Positions 39,220-51,440 of a stretch of DNA of 64,000 nt are shown here, piece after piece; the stretch's first letter is position 1, and the number at the start of each line of letters is the position of its first letter. Location: positions 3,945,127 through 4,009,126 of the forward strand of contig JAQFVV010006272.1 in the NCBI GenBank assembly GCA_028023455.1, written 5' to 3'. The stretch is from Epiperipatus broadwayi. Taxonomy: Eukaryota; Onychophora; Udeonychophora; Euonychophora; Peripatidae. The notes beneath the pieces were generated by a model. The model did not search any database. It had not been told where the DNA came from and saw only the letters and a list, made by a program, of their open reading frames with translations. The position numbers were made by a program, and so were the translations under genes.

Positions 39220-39599
39220 ATATATATATGTTAAAACGAAGATTTGCACGGGTTAAATATATAAGGGTTAAATATATAAAATACATATTTTGCGGGTTCA
39301 TCCGTGTTAAAAACTTTTAATATTAATATACTGATGTTTCGACTTGGTCACACAAGCCATCCACAGAGTTATAAAAGGTAGAAATATATATATATAGTAA
39401 CTTTTATGGTTTAATATAAATAATAAATAAACTGCAAAGTCTTTCATTTACTATCAATAATTATTATCAATTGCTTTCACAAAATAAAATGGATGCAATC
39501 AATTTCAATTATGCACTATTTCATATTGATCCCATGCCTCTTGAATTTTCACATCAGTGTCTCATTAAAACTGCTGCTTCTATTAATAATAATAGCCTC
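39220..39599. other. No gene recognised
   Basis: (TA)n tracts and an imperfect direct repeat GGGTTAAATATATAA near 39249-39280. A segment at about 39340-39372 (ATGTTTCGACTTGGTCACAC) resembles hairpin motifs often seen in Penelope-like repeats, but this is not proof. Confidence 0.4.
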
Positions 39600-40785
39600 T
39601 TTTATCCTCATTTCTTATTAAGAGTATCAAACTCTCCCTACAGTAGTGCCACCAAAGACAATTCTTCATAATCAAAGAATTCAGGAAGGTTTGTTCATAA
39701 AATCACTTAACATTCTCAGACTAGTTTCTAGCTTGTAGCTTTCATCAGTGAGGAGCTTTAGATTGAGAATGCTGCACCTAGCTCTTAGTATCTAATGCAA
39801 CCCTGTAGTAGTCACTTTTTACTTATTTAGTTAACTGTAAGGCTAAGAGCACAAGTTGAAAACACCATAATGGTTTCCAACCCAAGATCATTTGCTTGTA
39901 TATATAGATCTGAACTCACTCCAGCATCTGTAACTTTTGGTCTCTTTGGTTTTTTTAAAAATCAGAGTTACCATTATCTTATGGGCAGGATAAGTATAAA
40001 ACCATCAAAGCATCATATTATCCCCATTTCATATGCTTACACATGCTTTTAATAAGAGAATCCAAGTCTCCATACAATAGTGCCACCAAGTTCAAGCCTT
40101 CATAATAAATAGATGCATGAAGGTTTGTGCATAAAATTCCTATTTAGTGCTCCCAGACTAGTTTTTAGCTTGTGGTTTTCATCAGTAAGGAGCCCTGGAT
40201 TTGAGAGAATTGCACCTAGATTTTGCATCTATTGATTAGGTTTGCACTTGATGGCACTGTATGGAGAGTTTGGTTCTCTTATTAACAGCATGTGTAAGCA
40301 TATGAAATAGCGATCATGTGATATTTTTGATGGTTTTATACCTATCCTACCCATAGGATAACAGTGACTGTAGTTTTTGAAAAATCAAAAATACCAAAAT
40401 GTATAGATGCTGAACTGAGTTTAGATCTGTATTACTATACTAGAAAATAAGTCTGGGTTGAATGCATTATGTTGTTTCCATCTTGGGCTCCTATCTTTAT
40501 AGTTCATTAAATATAGGTAAAATGTTGCTGATGGATGGTCGCATTAGATCCAAAGGTCTAGTTACAGTGCTCTTAAATCTAAGGCTACTTACTAATGAAA
40601 GCCACAAGCTAGAAACTAATCTGGGAATTGCTGAATGAGTAGGCGCTAGATAGGGATTTTATGTACAAACTTTCCTGCATCCATTGACTGTGAATGCTTG
40701 CACTTGGTGACTCTACTGTATAGAGAGTTTGATATTCTTTATTAACAGCATGTGTAAGAATATGAAATGGTGAACATGTGATCTT
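39600..40785. mobile_element. Foldback element FB-1, second copy (+ + - - arrangement)
   Basis: Terminus-like units with ACTCTCC...ACAGTAGTGCCACCAA occur forward at about 39630 and 40066 and inverted at about 40260 and 40715, the latter two continuing TTATTAACAGCATGTGTAAG. The dyad centre is near 40310-40330. Internal matches to 13599-14552 include GCTTTCATCAGTGAGGAGC and AGATCTGAACTCA-type motifs. Non-coding. Confidence 0.75.
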
Positions 40786-40859
40786 TTCTTATTATTTCTC
40801 CATGCAATATTTTTACTTTATATTACTTTTTACGTTATCTGGTATTGAAATATATTTTT

Positions 40860-40983
40860 TTATTATTATTATTATTGTCATCGTCATCATCGTCATCATC
40901 ATTATCATTATTATTACTACTACTATTACTATCACCACTACTACTACTTATTATTATTATTATTATAATATTAATAATAATAA
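40860..40983. repeat. Compound (ATT)(ATC)(ACT) microsatellite
   Basis: Mixed trinucleotide units over about 120 bp, translated in one frame as Ile/Thr/Tyr runs with no protein meaning. Confidence 0.9.
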
Positions 40984-40984
40984 T

Positions 40985-43260
40985 GTGAATCATTGCTTAG
41001 ATATTTTTTATAGATTCTTAATAGTTTTATTGATTTATATATTTCCAATAAATTTTCTTTCTATAAGGGCTTTCGTCCTTGGTTTTCATACACTAATTAA
41101 GATTATTGAAAAGAAATCTTACCATCACAGATTCTATTTTGAAACACAGAATACTTTTTATAATAATTTTATTAATTTCAGAAGATTGTTTCAATATTTT
41201 TATAAAAGAGATTTACAAAATTATATTACAAAAATTGAATTTTATATTTCTTCTAACCCTAAAAAAAATTGAGATTTTATTAATAACTCTGGCTTGAATT
41301 TAAAAAACGTTTAAGCTATCCATGGTTTCACATTAAAGATGACTTTTCCAAACATTTTGCTGAATTATATTCATCGCATCATATAACATCTTCAAAAACT
41401 ACATTATCTTGCAGTTCTATTATTCACTATTTGATTGATCATATATCTGTGGTAATGTTATTGTAACATCAATCTCTACAGTTGATATTATTGTAACCAT
41501 CAAATAATTTAAAACTCATTCTATTTTAGGAAATGATAATATTTTTTACTTTACTTTTAAAGGTCTATATGAATTTATTGCAGCAACTCTTGCCTTTATT
41601 TTTAATTTATCACTTAACTTTTGTATTTTTATACTGTTTTTAAATGTGTTCAAAATGTTCCCAATTTTTAAGAATGTCTCCTGTGACTGTGTTAATAACT
41701 ATAGATTGATTTCTTTTACATACTATTGCACAAATTTTTGAGAGATGTATTTTGTAATAAATTATTTTGGATGTTAGTAAAATTATTTCTTTTTCACAAA
41801 ATAGTTTTATTCCTAATAGATATGTAAAAACAAATTTATTAACAACTTATGATCATATAGCCCATGCAAATGAGGTTCAACAGAGACTTCATGCTATGTG
41901 CTATTTATTTTGATTTATCAAAAGCCTTTGATAAAGTAGACCACAACATTTTTTTCACAAATTACATAAAATGTTTTTTTTTTCTAGTAAATGCATTTAT
42001 TGGTTTCAATCTTTTCTTTGTTGGTATGCAGCATAAGTCAAATTAAACAATAATATGCCATCTGATTTTGAATGTAATTTATGTGTTCCTCAAGGTAGTA
42101 TTTTAGCACACATGCTTTTTAATATTTAATTCAATGACTTTAAGGATTGCCTGAAAGCTTTTTATTTTTGTGCTACACTAATGACTGTAAAATCTTTAGA
42201 AGAATCATATCAGTGACTGATTGCATTCTCCCTCAGAAAATATTGAGAACTTTAATTCTTGGTGTGATCTAAATAGTATGTTATATAATTTTAGTAAAGG
42301 TTTTCTTGTTTTATATTCTAAGAACTCTGAAGTTTTAATTTTTTTTTTTATTTTATTAATTCTCAGAAAATTAATTCTATTGAATCCCAAAAAGATTTAG
42401 TAGTTTTATTTTTTAGTAATGAATTCTTACTACCTCGTTTAGAGCTGATTGTTAGCAAAACTTTTAAACACATGGCTGCTATCTTTAAGTACGATGATCA
42501 TTTCAGTGTTGATACAAAATTCAAATTATTTTTGTCATTGTATCATTGAATATTATCCAATCATTTGGAATCCTAATTCTAAACAGGGATGTAGTTTATT
42601 ACATTCAGTGATAATAAATTCTCCAAATTCATTTCTTGGAAAATAGTTGTCCTCATCTTTCTTCTAGATGAAAACATGGAGATCTTAAGTATCTTTACAA
42701 AACAAGTTATTCTATCTAATATAATTTCAACTATTATAATTAGGTATTTTGGACATGATACTCAGTCTGCTTTTGTCTGGTACATCAAGCTTATCATGGC
42801 AATATTCATAAATATTTTTCTTTATTCCATTCTTTATGCAATCAGATTTTTATTAATGTAAATCATTTTAATTTAGATCATAATCAATTTTTGTAATATT
42901 TTAAATTCAAATATCATTGTTTATGAGTTTAAATTTATTTTATTTATTTATATTTGTTTACTTTTTGTTTGTTTCATTTTTTTATTATTGTTATATGCAT
43001 TATGTTTATTCCTTTAACTAATTTAACATGCAGCCTGTAATTGGCTATATGGCATTGTTTAGCACAAATATTATTATTACAATTTCATTTATCATAGTGA
43101 TGATATATGGCAGCTTAGTTTTTTTTCATATTTGTAATCTATCTATTTATATATATTTGGGTTTTTTTTTTATAATCTTTTATGCATTATTTAATTAATT
43201 TATGTCAATCTATAATTGACCTATAGTACTGTGGAATTGTACATTAAATAAAAAAAATTG
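40985..43260 (+). pseudogene. Jockey/CR1-like LINE relic
   Basis: A linker-type region (FINFRRLFQYFYKRDLQNYI, 41106-41272) is followed by RT pieces in shifting frames: CVNNYRLISFT near 41690, SQNSFIPNRYVKTNLLTTYD near 41800, then FDLSKAFDKVDHNI (41908-41950, first catalytic Asp block), then VPQGSILAHMLFNI near 42090 (the B/C motif before FADD). The expected FADD is destroyed. The 3' end has AATAAA near 43245 and then an ATC tail. FDLSKAFDxVDH plus VPQGSILGPLLF is typical of the Jockey/CR1/L2 group; the exact clade is not assigned. The element is dead. Confidence 0.75.
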
Positions 43261-43261
43261 A

Positions 43262-43273
43262 ATTATCATCATC

Positions 43274-43364
<91 letters not shown>

Positions 43365-43365
43365 G
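43262..43365. repeat. (ATC)n-(ATT)n microsatellite, LINE tail
   Basis: About 50 bp of ATC units then about 50 bp of ATT, at the 3' end of the plus-strand LINE relic. Confidence 0.95.
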
Positions 43366-43394
43366 GAAGATGTAAATAAATTAAATTATTATTA

Positions 43395-45050
43395 TTATGA
43401 TAATGATGATGATGATGTTTCAAAAGTAAACTTTATTAAGACTCAAAAAGGGTTGCATGATTTACATATGAAAACATAAGGTCTTAGATGTAAGTTAACA
43501 CATGATATTACATATGCAATAAGGGTTTACAATCTTGCATGTGATGGGGGACATGACTTACAGTGATTGAAAGAAGGATGATCATTACATAACAAAATAC
43601 ATGTGTCAAATTAAGTTTACATAAAAATTTTAAATAAGATCTTGAAAAATATACTTGGAAGCATATGTTGGTATGAGGGAAAACATATAAGGTGTGTGGA
43701 ATTGAAGTTGATGTGAGATTAATATATGGCTATATATAAATTGGTCCTATTTGGTGGGAAGGATTATAGTTTTTGTGACTGTCTTATTGTTCATGTATTA
43801 CATAAGTTGCATGTGAAAACATGAGTTTTTAGATACAGTTTGATACATGAGATTACATGTGCAATGAGAATTTACAGTTTTGCTTATGATAAAAAAAGAT
43901 GATTTACAGTAGTTGGAAGAATAATAATTATTGCCCATCAAGATATATATTTAAAATTAGGTTTACATAAATTTTACAAAAGCATTGTGAGATAAATATG
44001 TGAAATCACATGGTGATATTTGTTAATACATTTAGGGAGGGTGAGTGGAATTAGTGTTCCATTGGTATATAGCTGTACATAAATTGTGCTTATTAGTTGG
44101 TGAGCACTATAGCTGTCAAGGCGAAGTTTTATTGTTCATGTGGTGGGCACTTAAAGTTTGTTTGAGGTAGGTTAGTGAAGTCCTTGTAAACTTCTTTGTA
44201 TCAATGGGTTGATGAGGTAGATGTATTGGGTTACTCTCAAGTAGTGCAGGATATATTTCAGAGTTTACTCTGGTATGATGTTGGAACTATGAGTTCATGT
44301 GTGGTAGGCATGTGAATTGGTTGAGGTTCCAGAGAGTGGGGTGAAAGTGGTATAGAGGGAAGTTGGAATTTGTGACTGACATAATGATGGATTTGATGAG
44401 AAAATGTCTTAAATGATATAAAATATCCCGCTGCATGATGATAATAAATTTTGACAAATTTTTGGCAGTATGTCAGGCATCCACACTATGGGGGAGGGAT
44501 CTGAAAACATGTTTTTAAGTCTAGGTTTTAAATGTTAATTGCATTCATTATCCTGACACTTCATATTGGCTTATTCATTAATTGACTTGAAATATATTTG
44601 CTATTGTTGACATGGAAATTGTTCTTGAGAATGTGGCATATGTTTATTCATGAGATAAAGCTAGCAATATGATAGAATGGGTTTTGATGCCAACCACTTA
44701 GTCATATGACTGTATAGCAGCCATTTTAAAAATGTTATTTTTTAAAGAAAAAGCTTTTGTAAATTCAAAATTATCTTAGATAATATGTCATAGTTAATTA
44801 TTAATAATCGGTTCTATGTATGTTAAATTTACCTGAAATATTGCAGATTTTGAAGTCTTTTGGGGGTTTAAACCCAGAAAAATTTCCTTGTTGCCTAACA
44901 ATACTAAGGTTTACTGTTGCTAATGAAATATTTTTTTTGCAATATCCATTACACACATGAATTTTTTTTTATATCTAGAGTGTTATCTAATTAGGTTAAG
45001 TTCAGTCTTTATGATGATTTGAAATGTATCTTTAAAAAAACTAATATTAT
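43395..45050 (-). mobile_element. LINE 3' fragment with duplicated 3' UTR
   Basis: Begins after ATT/ATG units with TTTCAAAAGTAAACTTTATT, the family 3' end in minus orientation. Two diverged tandem copies of a unit of about 350 bp follow (about 43440-43796 and 43797-44140; shared GATATTACATATGCAATA and GAGATTACATGTGCAATG). The part to about 44400 resembles ORF2 C-terminal DNA but has no open frame. Sequence after about 44450 is unassigned. Confidence 0.6.
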
Positions 45051-45117
45051 GCAAATTCTTAGGATTTGAAACAGCTCTTGGAATGAACATACTGACAAAA
45101 CTAAGATGATGTTGGTG

Positions 45118-45139
45118 ATTATTATTGTTGTTGTTATTA
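45118..45139. repeat. Short (ATT)(GTT) LINE tail
   Basis: ATTATTATTGTTGTTGTTAT immediately precedes the inverse of a LINE 3' end. Confidence 0.85.
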
Positions 45140-46035
45140 TGCTTCAACAATAATCTTTATTAATCCTTTGGGTTACATGGCATTATATAACATTGATTGT
45201 AAGGGTTACATGTGTAATCATGTTTACATGTGCAATCACATTGTAGAGGTTTTTATATGGATTAATTTCAAGTGTTACAACAATCAGGTTTCAAGGTATA
45301 TTTTTTTACAAATGTTCCTACTAGTTTTGATGCAGAGATGGATATAAAGTTTAATCATTAAAAGCTTTAAAAAACAGTTCAATATAGAACTCAATTTCAT
45401 ACTTAGATAAATGTGACATAAGATTATAAAATCTGGCATCATATAGAAAGTTATTTACAGTCACTAAATTAATCTTGATTGTTCTTTTGATTGTTAATCT
45501 TGTAGTATACTAAAATCAGTCTATGGATGCTGTGCAAAGAACAATGTCAATTCAGAGTAGAATTATATCTGGTGACAGATGGTAGATTGTGATAGACATG
45601 GTGCGAATTCTGTAGTCTGATGGTGAATAGAGTTGAGGCAGTTAGTGAAGGTGAGTTTTGTTAAGAGTAATGGATGGTATCATTGAATGCTTTTCAATGT
45701 GATTATTGTTGGATTATGACCTATTATAGATTAGATGGCTATTTTAGTAATGACCAGGTGGCAGAAAAAATATCTGGGAATGCAATTTTGTTGTCCCATG
45801 CTTTGATTTGTTGGAGATTATTGATGAATGTAGCTGGGAATCTTCTGGTGTTGTTGCTAATGGTGAAGATGCAGCAAGTGCACCTGAAGATATACAGAAT
45901 GAAAGTTGTTGCATATGCTGTGGGAGGATTATCTTCTGATAAGATTGAATTAACTGTTATATAGATGCAATGGTAGTTGTTGTTTATGCATACTGTGGCT
46001 GCTAGGTGATGTTGCAGTACCATCAAGAACCACCA
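45140..46035 (-). pseudogene. LINE 3' end with ORF2 C-terminal frame
   Basis: The minus-strand frame 45739-46026 contains YATTFILYIFRCTCCIF and NNTRRFPATFINNL, alignable with the copy A tail (AATFVLYAYWCTRCTFLIGN, NNTRRHPAIFSNKLL). The 3' UTR (45140-45738) is closely matched, in the same orientation, at 51826-52597. The 5' end of this fragment runs into the left arm of the large palindrome. Confidence 0.75.
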
Positions 46036-46039
46036 AGAA

Positions 46040-46300
46040 GCCTTTAAGTGATAAATTTCAATCCAAAAATCACTGAAATTGACAGAAAGTTAAAATGCAA
46101 AATCACTGAAATCAATAGAAAATTAAAATTCAAAACTTATTGAAACTAATATAAAACTAAAATGCCTGAGGCAGTAAATGGAAAAATTAAAACAGCAAAA
46201 AAATTAAAATGCAAAAATCACTGAAATTGATGTAAAATTAAAACCTCTGAGGCAAGAAATGGAAAAATAAAATGCCTAAGGCAAACAAGTGGAACAAATG
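46040..46300. repeat. Minisatellite-like repeats in left palindrome arm
   Basis: Imperfect units of about 48 bp built from AAAATCACTGAAATTGATG, AAAATTAAAATGC and CTGAGGCAAGAAATGG. The inverse counterpart lies at about 51140-51440. Confidence 0.75.
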
Positions 46301-47854
46301 TTCAAACTCCCCTCCACCCACACAAATTTCTATCCAAAAATCTTTGAAATCAATGTAAAATTAAAACACCTAAGGCAGACAAATCAAAAAATTAAAAATC
46401 GAACAAATCCTTCTAAAATACAAATCAAAAAGAAATTAAAATGCTATAAAATTCAAATTACAAAAACAGAAATTGGTCTAATATATAAAACACACATGCA
46501 TGAAGAATTTGATCAATAATAAGTAACATGCAAATTATAAAAACCAAAAAACTCATGACTGCTATTTTCAAAAGCCTATGAAATAAAAGGAAAAAAACTA
46601 TAATAAAAGCCTATGAAATTAAACAAAAATATAATAAATCTCCAAAAAAATTAATGAAGCCAAATTAATGGCAGTAATGCACTATATTTTTAAAAAAAAT
46701 TCCTGACTTTCAACACTATAACGATAAGGAGTATAATAATTCACAAACCATAATAACAGATTAACGCTTATTAAGTAGTTAAACATAGATAACAAGCTCA
46801 TAGCTATGTAAAATATAAAAGTAGCTATAAAATACAAAAACAGAAATTGATGTCTAACAAACACATATACCCCTCCCCCCTGATCATTCCTGGACATTAT
46901 CTAACTAACAGATATAATAATAATTCACAAACCTTTTTAAAAAAATTCCTCTGACTGAGTACTTTTCAAAAATATACTATTTAAAAAATAAAAGTAGCTG
47001 TGAGATATAAAGACAGAAAATGGTGTCTAACTAACAGCATGAAGATTTAAAACTAAAAATGACCAATGGTGGGAATACTATAATACTAAATTAATTATTT
47101 TCTGCTTTGAAATTATGGCATATCATAACATACAAATTTAGAAATGAAATAAAATAATTAGAATAGAAAATAGAATTTTAAGTAATTGAAAATTTATAAT
47201 TTAATGAATATTCATTATAGCTATCTTTATTTAAATATTATAAGTTTTTAAAATAGATTTGTACCAAGAAATATCACCAATTTTCTTCCAGGCTGAGTTG
47301 TTCAGCATTGGATGCATTGATTGTCCGCAATGTTTTTGGTACAGGTGAATCATTGAATTTCTTCAACCTGGTGAAATCAAATTTGGGCATTCCTAGATTC
47401 CTCCAATAGTGACAAAATATGGGGTTTATATATTGCATTTGCTTACAAGTGAGGTTTGCAGCATAAATATCCACTATTAGCTTTCTATTGGTCACATTTT
47501 CTTTCACTTAAAGTTTGTTATTTGTAAAATTAAAAATTAACATTTAACCTATGCACAATTTTAATATTTAGAAACTGATAAGGAGTTGTGTAAATGTTTT
47601 GTTTTTGTACTAGCATTGAACAAGATACTATAAATAATTTTGCAGAACTCGGGTCACATGACAGATTGATGGTATGTGTTCCCTGCCAGTAAATTAATTT
47701 GTACATTTTTAAAATCAACAATGTATTTTTTAGATTATCACTGACTAAAAAGTAAAAAGAAAATAACAGCGATGTTAAAAAAAGTAAATAATATATTTTC
47801 TCATTTAAAATTATAATTCAAATAATTTATATATATATATGGATTTTCTCAAAA
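46301..47854. other. Unassigned palindrome-arm sequence
   Basis: Short frames here are mirrored in the other arm: 46682-46897 (minus) and 50650-50862 (plus) encode nearly the same hydrophobic peptide simply because the DNA is inverted-duplicated. The frame 47274-47507 (minus) is open here but broken in the other arm. No domain recognised. Confidence 0.5.
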
Positions 47855-48450
47855 TATGAAAATGAAGATTATTATGATGAGTTAGAAGTTAACAATTACA
47901 AATACCTTGGTCAGATTATTAATACAGATGGAAACATAATGGATGAAATTAATCATAGAATTAAACTTGGTTGGAATGCTTTTGGTAGAAATAACTTGAT
48001 ATTGAAAGGAATTATGCCTGTGTGTTTGAAAAGGTAAATGTGTTTTACCAGTTCTTAATTATGAATCTGAGACTTGGACACTTAATAAAAGAGCAATACA
48101 GAGACTTCAGACCACTCAAAGAAGTATGGAAAGATGCATGTTGGGAGTAACAAGAAGAGATCAGAAATGCAATATGTGTTTAAGAGAACAACAGATGTTA
48201 ATGACCTCATTGAAAAAATTAAAAGACTAAAGAGGAGTTGTACTTGACATATTTCTAGAAGAGATGATAATAGCTGGACAATTGAAATCTTAAACTGGAT
48301 TCCAAAAGATTGTAAATGATCCAGAAAGAGACCACATGTGAGATGGAGGAATAAAATATGAAAGTGTGCATGGATGATGTGGGGAAGAGGAACTAAAATT
48401 TGAAAAGATTGATTGAACTTGGAGAGACATTTATCCTGCAGTGGATTGAT
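47855..48450 (+). pseudogene. RTE-like LINE C-terminal region, left arm
   Basis: Matches the RTE relic at 25480-26060 (ATAATGGATGAA, ACTTGGACACTTAATA, GAGACTTCAGAC...). It encodes pieces of the C-terminal region in mixed frames and ends near the palindrome centre with ATCCTGCAGTGGATTGATAA. Confidence 0.8.
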
Positions 48451-48458
48451 AATGACCC

Positions 48459-49015
48459 GGTCTCTCCAAGTTCAATCAATCTTCTCTGATCTTTAGATCC
48501 ATCCCTCTCACATGTCATCTCTTTCTGGGTCTTTTACCATCTCTTGGAATCCAGTTTAAGATTTTAATTGTCCAGCTATTATTATCTCTTCTAGCAATAT
48601 GTCCAGCCCAACTCCTCTTCAGTCTTTTAATTTTTTCAATGAGATCAGTAACATCTGTTTGTTCTCTTACCCATATATTGCATTTTTGATCTGTTCTTGT
48701 TACTCCCAACATGCATCTTTCCATACTTCTTTGAGTGGTCTGAAGCCTCTATATTGCTCTTCTATTAAGTGTCCAAGTTTCAGATCCATAATTAAGAACT
48801 TGTAAAACACATTTACCTTTTCAAACACATAGGCATACTTCCTTTTAGTATCGAGTTATTTCTACCAAAAGCACACCAACCAAATTTAATTTTATGATTA
48901 ATTTCATCCATTATGTTTCCATTTGCATTAATAATCTGACCTAGTTATTTGTAATTATTAACTTTTTCTAACTCATCATAATCAATCTTTATTTTCATAT
49001 TTTGAGAAGATCCAT
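48459..49015 (-). pseudogene. RTE-like LINE C-terminal region, right arm (inverted copy)
   Basis: This is the inverse of the left-arm copy. The frame 48515-48724 (minus) reads MERCMLGVTRTDQKCNIWVR, then an SWAGHIARRDNNSWTIKILN block, the standard LINE C-terminal pattern RxMLGVxRxD...WAGHIARR.xN.W. It is better preserved here than in the left arm, and lacks the last 30 bp or so present on the left. Confidence 0.85.
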
Positions 49016-49040
49016 ATATAAAAAAAATTATTTGATTTAT

Positions 49041-49673
49041 ATTTGTCTGAAGGTTTTTAATGTTGGTATATTATAAGATGTAATATGTTGGACTATTTCC
49101 ATCATTTATGAGTGAATGTTGAATGTAAAGAAAATTTTAAACTTTATTTAAACTTTCCGAATACTAACAACTTGTTAGTAATAACACACAAATAGACAAT
49201 ATAGGTTAGTAATTACACAATGTTTCGAGTAGTATTATTCTCCACTTTTCTTCAGGTGTTGCTGGCCTATATGCACAGTGACAATATTCGCTTAGAAGTT
49301 GAACTCGCACCTTTAGATTCATGAATATCGAATTTTAAGGCAAATGCTCTACCGACTGAGCTATTCTGTCAAGGCCTTTGACAGAATAGCTCAGTTGATA
49401 GAGAATTTGCCTTAAAATTCGATATTCATGAATCTAAAGGTGCGAGTTCAACTTCTAAGTAAATATTGTCACTGTGCATATAGGCCATCAACACCTGAAG
49501 AAGAGTGGAGAATAATACTACTCAAAACATTGTGTAATTACTAACCTGTATTGTCTATTTGTGTGTTATTACTAACAAGTTGTTAGTATTTGGAAATTTT
49601 AAATAAAGTTTAAAATTTTCTTTACATTCAACATTCACTCATAAATGATGGAAAAAGTCCAACATATCACATC
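49041..49673. mobile_element. Inverted SINE dimer inserted as one unit, 13-bp TSD
   Basis: The 13-bp sequence TTATTTGATTTAT occurs at 49028-49040 and 49674-49686, exactly flanking the block. The block is absent at the equivalent position in the left palindrome arm (about 47815-47835), where the target is uninterrupted. Inside are two tRNA-derived SINEs with their tRNA ends meeting at 49374/49375. Arms 49073-49374 and 49375-49677 are roughly 95 percent identical by eye. About 30 extra bases lie at the left outer end. Confidence 0.9.
49073..49374 (-). mobile_element. tRNA-derived SINE (minus copy of dimer)
   Basis: On the minus strand: AGCTCAGTCGGTAGAGCATT (box A/D arm), then GGTGCGAGTTCAACTTCTAA (box B), then a unique body with CACCTGAAGAAAAGTGGAG, and a 3' part ending AAATGATGGAAATAGTCC... 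An internal polymerase III promoter is therefore recognisable. Confidence 0.8.
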
Positions 49674-49677
49674 TTAT
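49375..49677 (+). mobile_element. tRNA-derived SINE (plus copy of dimer)
   Basis: AATAGCTCAGTTGATAGAGA (box A/D arm) at about 49385, GGTGCGAGTTCAACTTCTAA (box B) at about 49439, then the body with CACCTGAAGAAGAGTGGAG. The 3' end reads GGAAAAAGTCCAACATATC. Differences from the minus copy are few. Confidence 0.8.
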
Positions 49678-51139
49678 TTGATTTATAATTTTAAATGAGA
49701 AAATGTATTATTTTACTTTTTTTTAAAAAATGCTATTATTTTATTTTTACTTTTTAGTCAGTGATAATCTAAAAAAAATACCTTGTAGATTTTTAAAATG
49801 TACAAATTAATTTCCCTGTGGGGAACCTGATACTATCAATCTGTCATGTGACCCAAGTTCTGCAAAATTATTTATAGTAGCTTGTTCAATGCGAGTACAA
49901 AAACAAAATGTTTATACAACTATTTATCAGTTTCTAAATGTTAATATTGTGCATAGGTTAAATGTTAATTTTTAATTTTAAAATTAGCAAACTTTAAGTG
50001 AAAGAAAATGCTATCAATAGAAACCTAATAATGGATTTTTATACTGCAAACCTTGCTTGTAAGAAAATGCAATAGAGGGGTAAAATTTAATATATAAACC
50101 CCATATTTCATCACTAATGGAGAGCTCTAAGAATGCCCAAATTTGATTTTTCCAGGATGGAGAAATTCATTGGCCACCTGCACCAAGGACATCATGAAAG
50201 ATCAAGGCACCCAATGCTGGACAACTCAGTCTGGAAAAAAATTGGTAATATTTTTTGGTTCCAATCTATTTTAAAAACTTATGATATTTAAAAAAAGCTA
50301 GCTATAATGAACATTCATTAAATTATAAATTCTCAATTACTTAAAATTCAATTTTCTATTCTAATTATTTTATTTCATTTCTAAATTCATATGTTATGAT
50401 ATGCCATAATTTCAAAGGAGAGAATAATTAATTTAGTATTATAGTATTCCTGCCTTCTGCCATTTTTCATTTTAAATCTTCATGCTGTTAGTTAGCCACC
50501 AACTTCTGTTTTTGTATTTCATAGCTACTTTTATTTTTTAAATAGTATATTTTTGAAAAATACTCAGAAGAATTTTTTTAAGGTTTGTGAATTATTATTA
50601 TATCTGTTAGTTAGATAATGTCCAGGAATGATCGGGGGGGGAGGTATATGTGTTTGTTAGACACCAATTTCTGTTTTTGTATTTTATAGCTACTTTTATT
50701 TTTTACATAGCTATGAGCTTGTTATCTATGTTTAACTACTTAATAAGCATTAATCTGTTATTATGGTTTGTGAATTATTATACTCCTCATTGTTATAGTG
50801 TTGAAAGTCAGAAATTTTTTTTAAAATGTACTGTATTACCATCATCAATTTGGCTTCATTAATTTTTTTGGAGATTTATTATATTTTTGTTTAATTTCAT
50901 AGGCTTTTATTATAGTTTTTTTCCTTTTATTTCATAGGCTTTTGAAAATAGCAGTCATGAGTTTTTTGGTTTTTATAATTTGCATGTTACTTATTATTGA
51001 TCAAATTCTTCATGCATGTGTGTTTTATATATTAGACCAATTTCTGTTTTTGTAATTTGAATTTTATAGCATTTCTATTTCTTTTTGATTTGCATTTTAG
51101 AAGGATTTGTTCGATTTTTAATTTTTCTATTTGTTTGCC

Positions 51140-51440
51140 TTAGCATTTTAATTTTACATCGATTTCAAAAATTTTTGAATAAAGATTTGTGCAGGTGGGG
51201 GGTTGAGGATTTGTTCACTTGTTTGTCTTAGGCATTTTAATTTTCCCAGTTCTTGTCTCAGGCATTTTATTTTCACATTGATTTCAGTGATTTTTGCATT
51301 TTTAGTTTTTCCATTTCTTGCCTCAGACATTTTAATTTTACATCAATTTCAGTAATTTTTGCATTTTAATTTTATATTGATTTCAGTGATTTTTGTGTCT
51401 TAATTTTCCATCGATTTCAGTAATTTTTGGACAGAAATTT
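51140..51440. repeat. Minisatellite-like repeats in right palindrome arm
   Basis: Inverse of the 46040-46300 repeats: units with GATTTCAGTGATTTTTGCAT, TTTTAATTTT and CTTGCCTCAG. Copy number differs slightly between arms. Confidence 0.7.

Noticed and set aside
39337-39372. Second ribozyme-like motif (inverse CTTG...CAAGTCGAAAC)
   Set aside because: The conserved CUGAUGA box is altered (GTGGATGG) and no cleavage site is evident.
49215-49530. Hammerhead-ribozyme-like core (CTGAAGA ... CTCGAAAC) in the SINE body
   Set aside because: Core-like boxes exist, but stem I and stem III with a proper cleavage triplet do not form by eye; a covariance-model search would be needed.
46682-50862. Nearly identical hydrophobic peptides in frames 46682-46897 (minus) and 50650-50862 (plus), looking like a conserved gene pair
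   Set aside because: They are mirror positions of the two palindrome arms; similarity comes from DNA duplication, and no domain or start context supports a gene.
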